DNA of 64,000 nt, taken from contig NC_073312.1 in NCBI RefSeq assembly GCF_027595985.1, positions 12,281,995-12,345,994 of the forward strand, written 5' to 3'. Source of the DNA: Sorex araneus. Lineage: Eukaryota; Chordata; Mammalia; Eulipotyphla; Soricidae. Shown in pieces: positions 1-11,485 of this stretch. A program made the position numbers and the translations under genes. The notes beneath the pieces are model-generated. The model worked only from the letters and a program-made list of their open reading frames with translations, was not told where the DNA came from and did not search any database. Each line of letters opens with the position of its first letter. The stretch's first letter is position 1.

Positions 1-14
1 CTTGATGAGCTTTA

Positions 15-64
15 CATATATATATATATATATATACACATATGTATATATATATGTATATATA
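15..64. repeat. (TA)n microsatellite
   Basis: Alternating TA with a few CA/GT interruptions at the window edge. Confidence 0.9.
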
Positions 65-970
65 ACCCCTTCTCAGAGGTTTTTGTTTCAATCAGTTTAT
101 ATTAGTGGCTTTGACATTGGTGTTTGAAGCTTCTTGAACAGAACCTCTAAACTTGTCAAAGCATCTCTTCCTCCAGCAGAGGAGCTCTGTCTCCCACTTC
201 TTTCTGATCAGCATAAACTGCCCAGCCCCCAAAGCCTACTCCACAGATGCTGGAAGCCCGAGGTGATGATAGAAGGGGAGCTGAATCAAGGAGAGCCACA
301 AAAACCTCTGAAAGGGAAGCAGTAAACCTGGGCATTAGACTGAGGACCAATGTCTTAGGTCTTGACATGTCACACTCTGACATTTCTCTCTAGATCTTCG
401 TGCCTGGGTTCAAAGGTCTCTCTGAAATAGGACAGAGCTATTTTAGCTCTAGCACTGTTTGTATTTCTTTTTAAATTAATGAACTTGGTTTTTCTAATTT
501 TCCCCTTACACTTTATATAAACACCGTGGTTCACAAAGTTGTTTGTTACAGTCATTCAATATTCCAACACCAATCCCACCACCATTACACGTTCTCTCCA
601 TCTAGCACTGTTTTTGTTGAATCCAATGCCAGCACTAATGTGGGAAGTGGATGAAATAATTAATTTTCTGGTGTAGGTGGGTAGGTGTTGAGAGGGAAGG
701 AAGAAATGAACTAGAGGTGACATGGGGATAGTGTCAGAGGGTCTTGGTCACTTTGGGAGGGCAGGTGGAGTAATTATATACAACAATACCCAAAAATTTA
801 ACACAATTGTAATCATATTAGTGGAAATGGAATTGAAAAAAGTATTTTAAAAATGTAATAAAAATGAGAAAGAAAAAAAATACCTCCCCCCAAGTAATAA
901 GTGATCTTCAAGGCAAAAACATTGATGAGCAGAAAAGGGATAAGTAAAGCAAGGTTAAGACAGATTCTCA
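65..970. other. Non-coding stretch with one C2-like fragment
   Basis: No gene seen. About 505-600 matches, in reverse, the 3' end of repeat C2 (GGTGTTGGAATATTGAATG on the minus strand). The rest is unremarkable AT-rich DNA. Confidence 0.6.
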
Positions 971-972
971 GG

Positions 973-1158
973 GGACAGGAGCAATAACATAGCGGGTAGG
1001 GTGTTTGCTTTGTACGAAGCCAACCCGGGTTTGATTCTCAGCATCTCATAGGGTTCCCTGAGCACCGCCAGGAGTGATTCCTAAGTGCAAAGCCAGGAGT
1101 AACCCCTGAGCATCGCCAGGTGTGACGCCCCCCAAAAAAAGCAAAAAAAAAATATATA
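973..1158 (+). mobile_element. SINE family A, full length with target-site duplication
   Basis: tRNA-like head, box B variant GGTTTGATTC and an A-rich tail. Flanked by the direct repeat AGATTCTCAGG at 962-972 and 1159-1169. Confidence 0.9.
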
Positions 1159-1394
1159 GATTCTCAGGACACTCCACAATCACTGCTATGCTGCTGGCCA
1201 GACTCCACTGCTCAAGAAAAGCCTCATCCAGAAATTAATCTGTTGTAAAGCTCAAATATGCAGGTTTGTGACTGAAATCTCCAGGCTTCCACAGAGTGGG
1301 GCATGGGCTCCCTCCTCCCCCCTCCCCACATCTCCCTGTGCTTCAGGAAGTCCCAGCTGTTATGCACACATCCCAAAGCCACCACCCAGTTAAT

Positions 1395-1852
1395 AATTTA
1401 ACTCCAGCTGTATCACTCTGTTAAAACTTTTGGACTTCCTGGAGCTCTACAACACCGATAAACCAGGAGTAGCATTCCAGATCGGATGGGATGCAGTGTA
1501 GAAGTCAATCGATTTTGATTAACAAAATATTAACACAGAAGGCTTATCCTGTAACAACATTTTAGTAATCTCTTACACAAAGAGTTAATGTCTCCATGGT
1601 GAGATAGAGCAATCTTCACTAAATTTCTTCCTAGGAAACATTTGTGATTATTCTTTAAGCAAATTATTTATAACAAGCAAATTATTTATAAAATAAATTA
1701 TTGGGATCCTGTTATGGGGACAGGCTGAAGAGGTGATTGGGAAAATTGGAGATAATGTTGGTGGTGGGAAGGGGTGATGGTGGTGGGATTGGTGTTGCTG
1801 TATTGAATGTCTGGAACAAATTGTCATGAACAACTTTGTTAAAAAAAAAAAA
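1395..1852 (+). repeat. Dispersed repeat C2, near full-length copy
   Basis: Shares its whole length with 17835-18262: a TTGGACTTCCTGGAGC-like start, the ACACAGAAGGCT block, GTCTCCATGGTGAGATA, then GGTGGTGGGATTGGTGTTG and a poly-A end. Contains a local 20-bp direct repeat (AAGCAAATTATTTATAA) near 1660-1690. Confidence 0.65.
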
Positions 1853-2076
1853 AGATTCTCATCCTCTGCAGATCTGGGAGATGGAGGAAAGTCTCTTAGG
1901 TCAGAACCGAGGTTTAAGGGGGACTGAACACCATGGTTCCTGGCAGGAGTGAGAAAGAAGGGGGTCAAAGTAGAAAGATGGGCTTAGACTGTCCAGCTTA
2001 TGGAGGGATCCGCAAGGTGACAGGCGCCCTGCTGAACTAAGAGCAGAACTCAGCACAGAATTTCGTTCCCTTTGGT

Positions 2077-2248
2077 GGCCAGGGAGATAGTGTAACAGGT
2101 AGGGTGCTGGCCTTGCCTGCCATTGACCTGGATTTGATACCCAGCACACCATAGGCTCCCCCTCCCAAGCCCCACCAGCAGTAATCTCTGAGCACAGAGC
2201 CAGGACTAAGCCATGAGCACTGGCGAGTGTGGCCCCCAAACCAAAGTA
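2077..2248 (+). mobile_element. SINE family A, diverged, tail interrupted by family B
   Basis: Recognisable head and GAGCACAGAGCCAGGA body. Its tail CCCAAACCAAAGTA is duplicated on both sides of the inserted B element, resuming at 2495. Confidence 0.8.
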
Positions 2249-2494
2249 GCATGGTAACACTGTCCTCCCGTTGTTCATCGATTTGCTCAATCTGGGCACC
2301 AGTAACGTCTCCACTGGGAGACTTGTTGTTACTAGTTTTGGCATATTGAATACGCCACAGGTAGCTTGCCAGGCTCTGCTGTGCGGGCGGTATATTCTTG
2401 GTAGCTTGCCGGGCTCTCTGAGAGGCACAGAGGAATCAAACCCGGGTTGGCCATGTGCAAGGCAAACGCCCTACCCGCTGTACTATTGCTCCAG
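2249..2494 (-). mobile_element. SINE family B, complete, inserted in a family A tail
   Basis: Inverted B element with the shared head at its right end. Duplicated target CCCAAACCAAAGTA at 2235-2248 and 2495-2508. On the minus strand it ends GGAGGACAGTGTTACC, without poly-A. Confidence 0.85.
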
Positions 2495-2528
2495 CCCAAA
2501 CCAAAGTAAATAAATTAATTTAAAAAAA

Positions 2529-3500
2529 GATGAACTTGGCTCCCGTGATATATCTTTATAACAGAGACCAGGTGGTTGGATTGTTGCTTAAACTAACGCT
2601 CTCAAAATGGAGCTTGTGCAGAATGACTCAGAAAGAATGGTAAGACATAGCCTGCTGCCCTACATCCTACCCCCAGCCCTGACCCCAGCATCCTGCTTCT
2701 GTATTCTCATGAGGAACCTGCGGATTTCCTGTTTCTGCTGGTCTGGGGCCCCCACACTGGGAAGCACCTGCTTTGAGCCATTTTAGAAGACCCAGCGGAT
2801 CCCTCTTCTGAGGCCGTGGCAGTTCTTCTGCATCACCCACCGGCCAGAACCTGGGAACCCACTTGTATTTCTTATGAAAGATATCTCCACACTTGGGGTT
2901 CCATCAGGATTTTCAAACAAGATTTTGTTAACCAAAGACAAATGTGTTCATTCTGTTAAACTACAAACAAGCGCCCCTCCTAAAATGTGCCCTTTCGTTG
3001 GACAGATTAATATTGCAGATAAAGATCACATTGAGATCTGTTTCTACATATCTTCTTTGATAGTTTTAAAAGTTCCAGATGTGACTGTTGGGAAATCTGC
3101 CCTTTCCCCCCTTCATAGTCTAGAGACTAGTTAAGCGGGGGGGGGGGGGGGGGCTTTATTTTATTATAAATAATGAGCATACTTAAGTGTCATATTTTCC
3201 CCAGAATTTGGATTACAAATACAGCTAAAGCCAGATTGAGGGAACGCTTCCTTCCTGCACTGTGTTCTCCAGAGAAATGAGCCCATCGGATATAAAAGGA
3301 GATTTATGATCAGGAACAAGCTCATGCCGTGATGGGTGCTGGGAGCCGGGTGTCGGGGTGGGGGCCAGCTCACAAAGGGCAGGGTGGGAATTCAAGGCTG
3401 ATAGCTCCAGCGTCCAGGGGCTGAAAGCTCAAATCCTCGCTGAGGGTGGGATAAGATGAGATAACCCAGCTCTAGCAACGAGGTAGGAAAAATTCTTCCT
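2529..3500. other. Non-coding stretch containing a 17-G run
   Basis: No gene or clear transposon. G17 at 3137-3153 sits before an AT-rich TTTATTTTATT. GC content shifts around 2640-2860 may mark an old unrecognised repeat. Confidence 0.5.
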
Positions 3501-3502
3501 TC

Positions 3503-3668
3503 AGGGCCAGAGCAATAGGGAACGGCATTTGCCTTTCATACATCTGACCTGGGTCCAATCCCCAGCATCCCATATGGTCTCTTGAGCAATGCCAGGGGAG
3601 ATCCCTGGAAGCAGAGCCAGGAGTAAGCCCTATGCACAGCTTGGTATGGGCACCCCTTCCCAAAAATA
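3503..3668 (+). mobile_element. SINE family A, old
   Basis: GGCCAGAGCAATAG head, CCCAGCATCCCATATGGTC block and GAGCCAGGAGTAAGCCC. The tail is reduced to CCCAAAAATA. Confidence 0.8.
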
Positions 3669-4624
3669 CTTCTTCCTTCTTCCAACCTTTGTCTCTCAGG
3701 TCCTCCATAATACTGGGCAATGCCCGGCCACTCTGGGGAAAACCATCCACTTCCTCTGGCCTACTGAGTCAATATTAGCATGGACTAGAAGCATCACAGA
3801 AATAAGATTAACCAGAGAGATAAACATTCCCTGACACTCTCACATTGTTATACACATTCTACCTTACGCACACATTTAAGAATCATCTTTCCAGTGAATG
3901 GCTCTAACCATATCCTCAACATCCAGCCCTCTGGTCTTCTTTGACTATGTCTATAGTACCTATATATTTATCAAAGCAGTCTTTATTGAGCGCCTATTAT
4001 AGTTCGTGTAAGATGAAGGGGACTGAGGCAGGGGAAATCATGCAGCCTCATTTTATGGAGCTTATATTTTGAGAGCAACAAAGTGGGGGCAACAGAGAGA
4101 CCAAGCCACTGCAAGTTGTGTTACCTATTATGATTGAACAAATAGATGTGCTGTCCACAGCGGAAGTCCTGTCCCCAGAGTTATTTAGGCTAAGATTTGA
4201 ATTTATCTGAAATGTATCTAGAGAGTAGTTAGCCATGCTGTGGTGGGAAGAATAACAGGGAGAGGAATGGAAAGAAGGATAGTGCTGCTAAAGGCTAGGA
4301 GGTAGTGGAGACAGAAGCAAATAAACAGTTGACACTTCATTTTCAGGGGAACCGTAAGCAATTCATGGTTTAGGAATGGTAAATTATATCTCCCCCCAAA
4401 CTTAGTTACTATTATTCTTTAGTATCTAAGAGAGATTGTTTTCAAGACCAGGTCCACACCCAGGGAATATAAAATCAAAGGATACTAAAGTCCCCTATAA
4501 GGGACACTCCTATGCATAGGTTTTGCTTTAGTGCAAAACTCGTTTAATTGCCCATATGAGTTGGGTGTGTGGAGCAGAACCCTCTGGTAGAAATATCCAC
4601 ACATAAAGTGAGAGAAAAAGATCA
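3669..4624. other. Non-coding, apparently unique sequence
   Basis: No gene, RNA or transposon recognised in about 950 bp of AT-rich DNA. Confidence 0.5.
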
Positions 4625-4850
4625 GAGGTCAGAGGTCAGGGGCACATGCCTAGCACGGGCAAGGAACTCAGGTTGAATCCTAGGCACTCCCTACTCACCC
4701 AGTACTGCTTGGTGGGACCCCAGTGAACCACTGGGCCCAACCAACACTGCAACACTGGGCCTGAGGATTGAACCATCTGGCACAGCTGGTAAGTAAGTAT
4801 CACTGGGCATGACCCAAGCACTGGGTGCTGCTTGGGTGCTCCCCACTAGC
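4625..4850 (+). mobile_element. Possible very old SINE relic
   Basis: Fragments such as GGTTGAATCCTAGGCACTCC resemble box B and the following block. Similarity is weak and the limits are uncertain. Confidence 0.3.
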
Positions 4851-4872
4851 AAGAAAGAAAATACCCACTTAA

Positions 4873-5047
4873 GGGGCTGGAGCAATAGCACAGTGGGTAG
4901 GGCATTTGCCTTGCATGAGGCTGACCCAGGTTCGATTTCCAGCATCCCATATGATCCCCTGAGCACTGCCAGGAGTAATTCCTGAGTGCAGAGCCAGGAG
5001 TAACCCCTGTGCATCACTGGGTGTGATCCAAAATGAAAAAAAAAAAA
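4873..5047 (+). mobile_element. SINE family A, full length with 16-bp target duplication
   Basis: Complete element with an AAAATGAAAAAAA tail, flanked by GAAAATACCCACTTAA at 4857-4872 and about 5048-5063. Confidence 0.92.
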
Positions 5048-5063
5048 GAAAATACCCACTTAA

Positions 5064-6603
5064 AAGTAGAACGTGAGGCCAAGGATCACTGTACTTATGT
5101 CTGTAGTGACTGTTCTCAAAAAAAATCACACTTTCAGGGATAGGCTTAAAGATATCTTTGGGGGAGACTTCAGTTCACACTTGTACAATTTGCATTTTTT
5201 TTTCATTAGAGAAAGTGTTCCACTGAGCCTTAGAATTTTCTTGGTGTGCTGGTTCCTTTGGGATTTTCCATCTACACTAACCTGGTAGCCTCAGGAATAT
5301 GGTGGGGATATGGAGCTGATGTCATTTACAGTTCACCACACACTGCCATTATGAACAGGGCACCAAGGGGTATCTTGTTGGGGCTGTCCACTACAAAGCC
5401 TTGGGAATGGCTTTGTCAGCGGCAGGGTATAAAAGAAGAACCCCCTCCAGGAGATGAGTTATAAATGAGCACAAAAGTCAACTCCCTCCCAGAGCCAATT
5501 GTAGCAATACTCTCCTACTTCTGGACCAAGAGCAGCCAGGGAAAACTGAAATGACAATGAAGGGCTTTTTTTTTCCCCTCATGAAGCTGGACTCCATTTG
5601 AGACAGACTATTAATGGCAAAAAGCTCGATAACTCATTAACTCAATCCCTGTGGGCCTCCAGTCCCCAGAAAAGATAAATATTTGAATAGATGATGATAT
5701 GGATGATGATTTGTAGTCAGCATTCCACATGCATTTTCATGGAGACTTTTCTTTTAAACTTGCACTTCTGAGTGTGACGGGCAGGGATTACACATGAACG
5801 TGTTTTGAAGTCTCTATGCAGGATCTGGGACTCATTAAGCCCACACAAGTATTCAAAAAAAAAAAGACAAAAGAGCTGCTTATTGATTTGCCCAGGACCA
5901 GAAACACAGTGTCTGCATTCGTTCCCGTTTTCTTTCAGATCCTTGAGTAAAAAATAGATTGAGGCTTATAGCAGTTTCCTCAAATTTTTACTTGAAGGTG
6001 AACTTGAGGTCACCTTAATAGCACCAAAGATCCTCTTATTGTCAAGCCTAGAAAACTTTTCTCAAGCTTCTGTTTGAAATTCTGTCTTGGGGGGGAACTT
6101 TCACCTACTTCGAACTTCTAATTAGCTTTTCTTCAGAAACTGGTGTTCGGTGGAAAGTGGAAAGAGTCAAGAGGTTGCCCGGGGCACACAGGTTACAAAA
6201 GTAATGGGACTCCTTTTATCTCTTCCTCGGAATCAATGCCAGGGATTAATATATTTTTTCTTTGGAGTTGACTTCATAACCAAGACTCCCAAAGAAGGTA
6301 TTGATGTACACAAGAAGGCACAATTCCCAGATGGGCCGTGGGTTGATTTATGCTGCTCCATGCATCCTGGGCTTGCTCACAGATTTGTCTGCAGTGACAA
6401 CTCTCCTCAGACGAGTCATTTTTACATGGACTTCTTTAGCTCCACCTAGTAGAGATCCATCCAAACCCCCACAGTGAGCGCGTTCAGTCAAGTGCTTCTC
6501 CACGAGAGGGGGAAACATTTCTCAGATGGCAAGGGAAGCTTTTATTCATTTGGACATGGGTAAGGATGTCTGGCCGAATGCTTTATCTAAAAATTACTCC
6601 ATA
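5064..6603. other. Non-coding, apparently unique sequence
   Basis: About 1.5 kb without SINEs. The 99-codon open frame at 6150-6449 (+) shows no family I recognise and no splice or promoter context, so it is not called. Confidence 0.5.
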
Positions 6604-6754
6604 CCAGGACCGAAGTGATAGTTCAGCTGGGGCACTTGCCTTGCACGTGTCCAAGCTGGGTTCAATCCCCAGCACCCCATATGGTCCACTGAGGCCTCAC
6701 AGAGCCAAGAGTAAGTCCTGAGCATAGCTGGATGTATTCCCACCACCTTCCCAC

Positions 6755-6756
<2 letters not shown>
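6604..6756 (+). mobile_element. SINE family A, old, ending in (CA)n
   Basis: GACCGAAGTGATAGTTCAG head and CCCCAGCACCCCATATGGTCC block. In place of an A tail the element runs into the (CA)n tract. Confidence 0.75.
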
Positions 6757-6823
<67 letters not shown>

Positions 6824-6826
6824 ACA
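6757..6826. repeat. (CA)n microsatellite, about 30 units
   Basis: Pure CA to about 6817, then a TCACACACA interruption. Directly continues a SINE 3' end. Confidence 0.97.
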
Positions 6827-6919
6827 TCTCTATTTCAAAAGAACTTCTTGTCATAAATGTTTATATTTTTTATACTGCAAAAAATATATAGTCAAGTGGT
6901 TTTTAAAAAATAAAAAGCA

Positions 6920-7086
6920 GGGCTGGAGCGATAGCACAGCAGGAAGGACGTTTGCTTGCATGCGGCCAACCCGGGTTCGATTACTAACATCCCATATGGT
7001 CTCCCCCAGCACCCAGGAGTAATTCCTGAGTGCATGAGCCAAGAGTAACCCCTGCGCATCACTGGGTGTGACCCAAAAAGCAAAAA

Positions 7087-7121
<35 letters not shown>

Positions 7122-7122
7122 G
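6920..7122 (+). mobile_element. SINE family A with (AAAT)n tail
   Basis: Complete, moderately diverged element whose AAAAAGCAAAAAT tail has expanded into about nine AAAT units at 7084-7120. Confidence 0.9.
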
Positions 7123-7129
7123 CAATGGA

Positions 7130-7222
7130 GGGGGGTGGTCAGAGAGGTAGCACAGTGAATAGGGCGCTTGCCTTGCATGTGGCTGACCCTCGTTCAATCC
7201 CCAGCACCCCATATGATCCCCT
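7130..7222 (+). mobile_element. SINE family A, 5' half only
   Basis: Head through CACCCCATATGATCCCC, then sequence stops matching. Lies immediately after another family A copy. Confidence 0.75.
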
Positions 7223-7645
7223 CATCTGCAAGCATGCACTCCAGCCCCTTCTGCTGTCTCCCATCTCCCCAGGACAGAAGTTTCAATCCCCTCCTCCTCC
7301 CTATCGAAATGGTCTCTCAAACAAGGGGACTCTGCACACTCTGGCCTTCCTTGCACTCCCAGTGGTATAAAGGCTTTCATAAAAAGGTGGCATGACTGTG
7401 TTTGGCTTTTTGGTGCACTAAAGCTACAGGTCCATGTTTGGCTTCTGTGTGAGTCACATGGTTGAACCAAAAGGTGACCTTGGCAAATTTCCCTATCATC
7501 TGAACCTTGTTATTTTTCTATGAATCAAGTTCAGAGCACTATGAGTGAACATTACCAGCCACGCTTTGAGTGCATTGTGTTCTCAAACTGAAAGCAATTT
7601 TTTTCATAGCTTTTAGTTTTGGGGTTTTTTGTTTGTTTGATTGTT
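7223..7645. other. Non-coding, apparently unique sequence
   Basis: No gene or transposon recognised. Confidence 0.5.
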
Positions 7646-7647
7646 TG

Positions 7648-7815
7648 TTTTGGGGGGAAGATCACACCTGGTGGTGCCGAGGGCTTACTCCTGTCTCTGT
7701 AATCAGGGATCACTCCTGAATGACTCGGCGGACCACATGGGGTGCCAGGGATCAAACCCAGGTTGGCCACATGCTAGGCAAATGTTCTACCCACTATGCT
7801 ATTGCTCCAGCCCCA
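7648..7815 (-). mobile_element. SINE family A, inverted
   Basis: Reverse of the consensus: GGGGGGAAGATCACACCTGG at the tail side to GCTATTGCTCCAGCCCC at the head. Confidence 0.85.
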
Positions 7816-8054
7816 GATTTTTGGGTATTCCTATGAAGTCTTAGTTGACTGTTATGTCTCCACAGTAGTCTATTAGGGAATGATCAAATAGTCAAACTCT
7901 GCAGATCAGAGAATGATTTAATATTCTACAGATACGTTGAATATTTAAAAAATTCACCAAAAGTTACGTCTTAACATTTAATTTCTGAGTTTTATATTGG
8001 CACAAATTACTGATTTCTTCTTAAGCATATCTTATTTTTGATTGATTGATTTCT

Positions 8055-8135
8055 TTTTTTTCAGTGCAGGGGATTGAACCCAGGACCTCACACAAACAAG
8101 GCAAGTGGGATACCATTGAGCTACATCTTAACGTC
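8055..8135 (-). mobile_element. Short tRNA-derived SINE relic
   Basis: GGGGATTGAACCCAGGACCT then TTGAGCTACATC, an inverted box B and box A. Could be an older SINE than family A. Confidence 0.5.
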
Positions 8136-8239
8136 ATTTTAAAGTAATGTTATTTTTTCCTAACATTTTAACACATCTTAGAATAATTTCTCTATGTTTT
8201 CAGGTGAAAATATCAAAGTTTACCATTTTTGTAAGGCCC

Positions 8240-8430
8240 ACTTCCTGAAGATCTTGGCCTGGCACAAGCCCGTGGTGCCAATAGGCCACACAGGGGTACT
8301 GGGCCCACGAGGGCCCTAATGCTACATACAGCTGCATTAGGCGTGGATGCACATGGTCCTAGGGGTTGAACTCGGGGCCTTGCATACAGTAGGTGTGCGT
8401 CCTACCACTTGGGCTGCCTCCCCAGCCCCC
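8240..8430 (-). mobile_element. Old inverted SINE relic
   Basis: GGGGTTGAACTCGGGGCCTT then CCTACCACTTGGGCTGCC recall an inverted head. The remainder is heavily diverged. Confidence 0.5.
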
Positions 8431-9071
8431 AAGTTGATTGTGTTTAGCTAGTTGTTGCTCAAACTTATTATGTAATACGGCTGTTCTGATTGTTTTAGGC
8501 TCATTTCTTGATTTAGCTCTTTCAGAATTCTTCTCTGATAAGCTAAACTAACTCAGGTTTGAAGTATTAACCATCTGAAGCAAGAATTCTTGCAGCTTGA
8601 ATAACTTTCTTCCATATTGTCTGTCTTCAAAGTGCTCTGTCTATGTACATACTTTTCCCAGGTAAGCACTTGATTTTAGCATTTAATCCGTGACAGAATT
8701 ATACAATTACTTCTCATTTGTTTAGGATAGTCTTGGATTTTGAAAAGTGAGTAATACTGCCAAAACAATTGGTTAAAATAACTTTTTAAAAAATAAATCA
8801 GCAAATTTGATAAATTGAGAGATTTGTTCACTTGGTAAGCTGTTGTTAGGTAAACTGAATTTCTGTAAATTGGCAGTTGGCAATTGATTTTCAGGTAATC
8901 CACCCAAAAGTCATACAACCCCTATTAAAAAATAAAGAACACTGACACACATGTGGAAAATACGTATTGAACTCAAGACTCTTCCTTTTGAGAAGAACAG
9001 GACCTGCTTAGTGAAGTAAATTTGTACTTTTTTAAACCATCCAATAATAAAAGTTACATAAAATCTTTCTG
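8431..9071. other. Non-coding, AT-rich unique sequence
   Basis: No gene or transposon recognised. Confidence 0.5.
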
Positions 9072-9206
9072 TTTGTTTGGTGGCCACACCTGGCCTTACT
9101 CCTGTCTCTGCACAAAGATCAGCCCTGGTGGGTTTCAGGGGACCATATGTAATGTCGGAGATGTAGCCCAGGTCAGCCAACAAGCAATTCAAATACTCTA
9201 CCCAGT
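9072..9206 (-). mobile_element. SINE family A, old, inverted
   Basis: GGTGGCCACACCTGGCCTTACTCC-like tail half and AGGGGACCATATGTAATG; the head is decayed. Confidence 0.65.
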
Positions 9207-9900
9207 TACAGAGGATCTTGAAGGCATCTTTTACAAATCTCATTAGATGTGTGTGGCTTTATAACTTTATCAAACTTATAAAATATAAAATTTTCTGCTC
9301 AACTTTCAGGGAAGACTAACTGCTCATCTTTAATAAATAATATTTTAGTATTATAAATCACAGTACCTCAATAAAATTCTTAAATAACAATATTTTCTAG
9401 GATGAAAACTCAATTATTTAAAGAGGCAGGTTCAATACAATGGAGTCATGCACCTATTATTGCTTTTCATTAAATGTCTTCCTGGACTTTTTTTCCCAAC
9501 AAAGTTCCTGGTATACTGCCGGATGAATACCTAAAATGGTTTCACAATTGTGGGATTTTATGATTTTAATGTAATTTAAAAATCAATCTCCTTTGCCATT
9601 TGTTCTCAGAGGCATTCACTTGCTTTATCTTGTTTTGAAATGTGGTAACTGAGGGAATCTTTTCCTGACCCTCCGCCTTCTCCAAGTCAGACATTAGACC
9701 TTCCTCTTACACAAGGTCTGTTGTATGAGAAGGGAAAATAATGTGGCTTTGTTCTTACCCTCCTCCCTTCCTGACGCCGTGCTAAGAAGCTGTCCTGAGT
9801 ATTAGCTCACCTTTGACTACATGCCTTTCTCAGATTGTTTGATCATTTCTTGTTATGGATTTTATTTTTCTACCTGGCCCAGAGTACAAAAATTAAAAAA
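9207..9900. other. Non-coding, AT-rich unique sequence
   Basis: No gene or transposon recognised. Confidence 0.5.
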
Positions 9901-9901
9901 G

Positions 9902-9995
9902 AAGAGCCAGAGAGATAGTCCATGGGTTACGGCATGTGACTCAGGCTTGCCCATCGGTACGTTCCATTTCCTTGGCCACAGGCAGGATCTCTAAG
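9902..9995 (+). mobile_element. SINE family A relic, 5' part
   Basis: GCCAGAGAGATAGTCCATGGG head with a degraded continuation. Confidence 0.5.
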
Positions 9996-10019
9996 ACTTG
10001 CACATTACTTGTTGAAAAA

Positions 10020-10230
10020 GATTCTCTCTGGTGCTCTTGTAGCTGAGGAGGTTGTGAAGATGTAGGAGCTGCCGGAACCCATCTTCCACCATCAGGAGGA
10101 ACTTCCTAGAACAAAGGAGGGAAGCAGGCCTGGAACTAGACCAGGTGGGGCTGCTGGTCCTTGATGTGTCCTTCAAGCACCCCGTTGACTCCTAGATATT
10201 CCTTTTATACCAACCAATAACCCCCGATGT
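10020..10230 (+). repeat. Ancient mammalian repeat relic, perhaps LTR-type
   Basis: Resembles a common old mammalian repeat with a TTGTGAAGATGTAGGAGCTG start and a CCAATAA end. The family is not named from memory. It explains the exon-like minus-strand open frame here. Confidence 0.35.
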
Positions 10231-10749
10231 TTCCCTCAACTAGCTAGAGGGAGGGGCCGATCACGCACCGCAGTTACTATTATTTTACTTTGCATCTGTA
10301 TATATCTGCCATTACCGGAGCTATAGATGTATTAGTTCTTTATTGCCGTGCAGCACATCACTTCAAAATTGAGTGCCCTAAAACTCCAATGACCTTTTGC
10401 TTCCATGATTCTTCTCCTGACTCCAGTGTTAGTCTTTTCTTCTTGGTTCTCCGGCCTGACTGCACATGACTTGCAGGTGCCAGCACAGTCCCACAAGTGA
10501 TGCCAGGTGGCTGGTAAGGAACAACCTATGGCTCCTGGATCACCAGCCGCAGCCTAGCAGCTGGGAACTAGCTTCATCCAGGGGTAACTGCAAACTTTTC
10601 CCACCCTTTAATGGGACTGTGACACAGACAAACACACTGACATACACAGAGACACACAGACCACCCAGGAGGTTTGAATGCCACAGATCTCTAGGTCATT
10701 CTCCAGATTTTCTTTCATCTCCTATTTCATAATTCCCTATGACCCGTTG

Positions 10750-10866
10750 GCAGGGTTTTTTGTTTTTGTTTTGCCGGGGCTGGGGGGAGGGGTGCCCACA
10801 CCAGTGGTACTCAGCGTTACTCCTGGCTCTGTGGCATCACTTCTGGTGGCGCTCCAGCCCCACAAG
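10750..10866 (-). mobile_element. SINE family A fragment, inverted
   Basis: Tail half only: TTACTCCTGGCTCTGTGGCA preceded by a T-rich tail. The CAT-rich middle is degraded and no head is seen. Confidence 0.55.
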
Positions 10867-11109
10867 AGCACTGCTGTGTGTAGCCCCAAAACTCAACAAT
10901 AATAATGGGATAATAATAATGGGAAGGAGAGAAAACATATTTATCAGATACAAATAACTATATGCATAGGAAGAAAAGAGAAAATATGCCAACTTCCTAG
11001 CAGCCTCCGTCCTGTAATGTGGCCCTTGCTGATGATCATGCAAACACTCTGCATTTCCTTTACCCTCGATATCCAGAGCTGTTCACCTGAGCACGATCTT
11101 TTTTTTTTT

Positions 11110-11485
11110 TCATGTGCTGGGGGAAAAGGCAGGTGGGATGGAGAAGAGACCACTAAGCAAATGATGGTTGGAGAGATCACTCAGGATGGTAGATGCATGC
11201 TGAAAGTAGGCTATAGACCAAACATGATGGCTGCTTAGTGCCTAGGTTGCAAACCATAACACCCAAAAGGAGAGGGAGAGTAAGAGGAAATGTGCCTGCC
11301 ACGGAAGCAGGGGGTGAGAACGGGTGGGTGTTGGTGGGAGGGACACTGGGAACATTGGTGGTGGAGAATGGGCACTGGTGGAGGGATGGGTACTCAAACA
11401 TTGTTTGGCTGAAATGTAATCACGAAAACTTAGAAGTAACTATATCTCACGATGATTCATCAAAATAAAAGATAAACAAAAGTAA
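11110..11485 (+). repeat. Repeat C1, probable L1 3' end
   Basis: ACATGATGGCTGCTTAGTGC, CACCCAAAAGGAGAGG, a G-rich block, GGGCACTGGTGGAGGGATGG, a final ATCTCACGATGATTCATC and an A-rich tail. The same order appears reversed at 63539-64000. Purine- and G-rich 3' blocks of this kind are typical of mammalian L1 3'UTRs. Confidence 0.55.

Noticed and set aside
9991..10176. Minus-strand exon-like segment (KFLLMVEDGFRQLLHLHNLL) with a plausible acceptor and GTAATG donor
   Set aside because: The + strand here reads like an ancient mammalian repeat, no known gene lies between FHIP2A and TRUB1 in human, and I recognise no protein family. Coincidental open frame.
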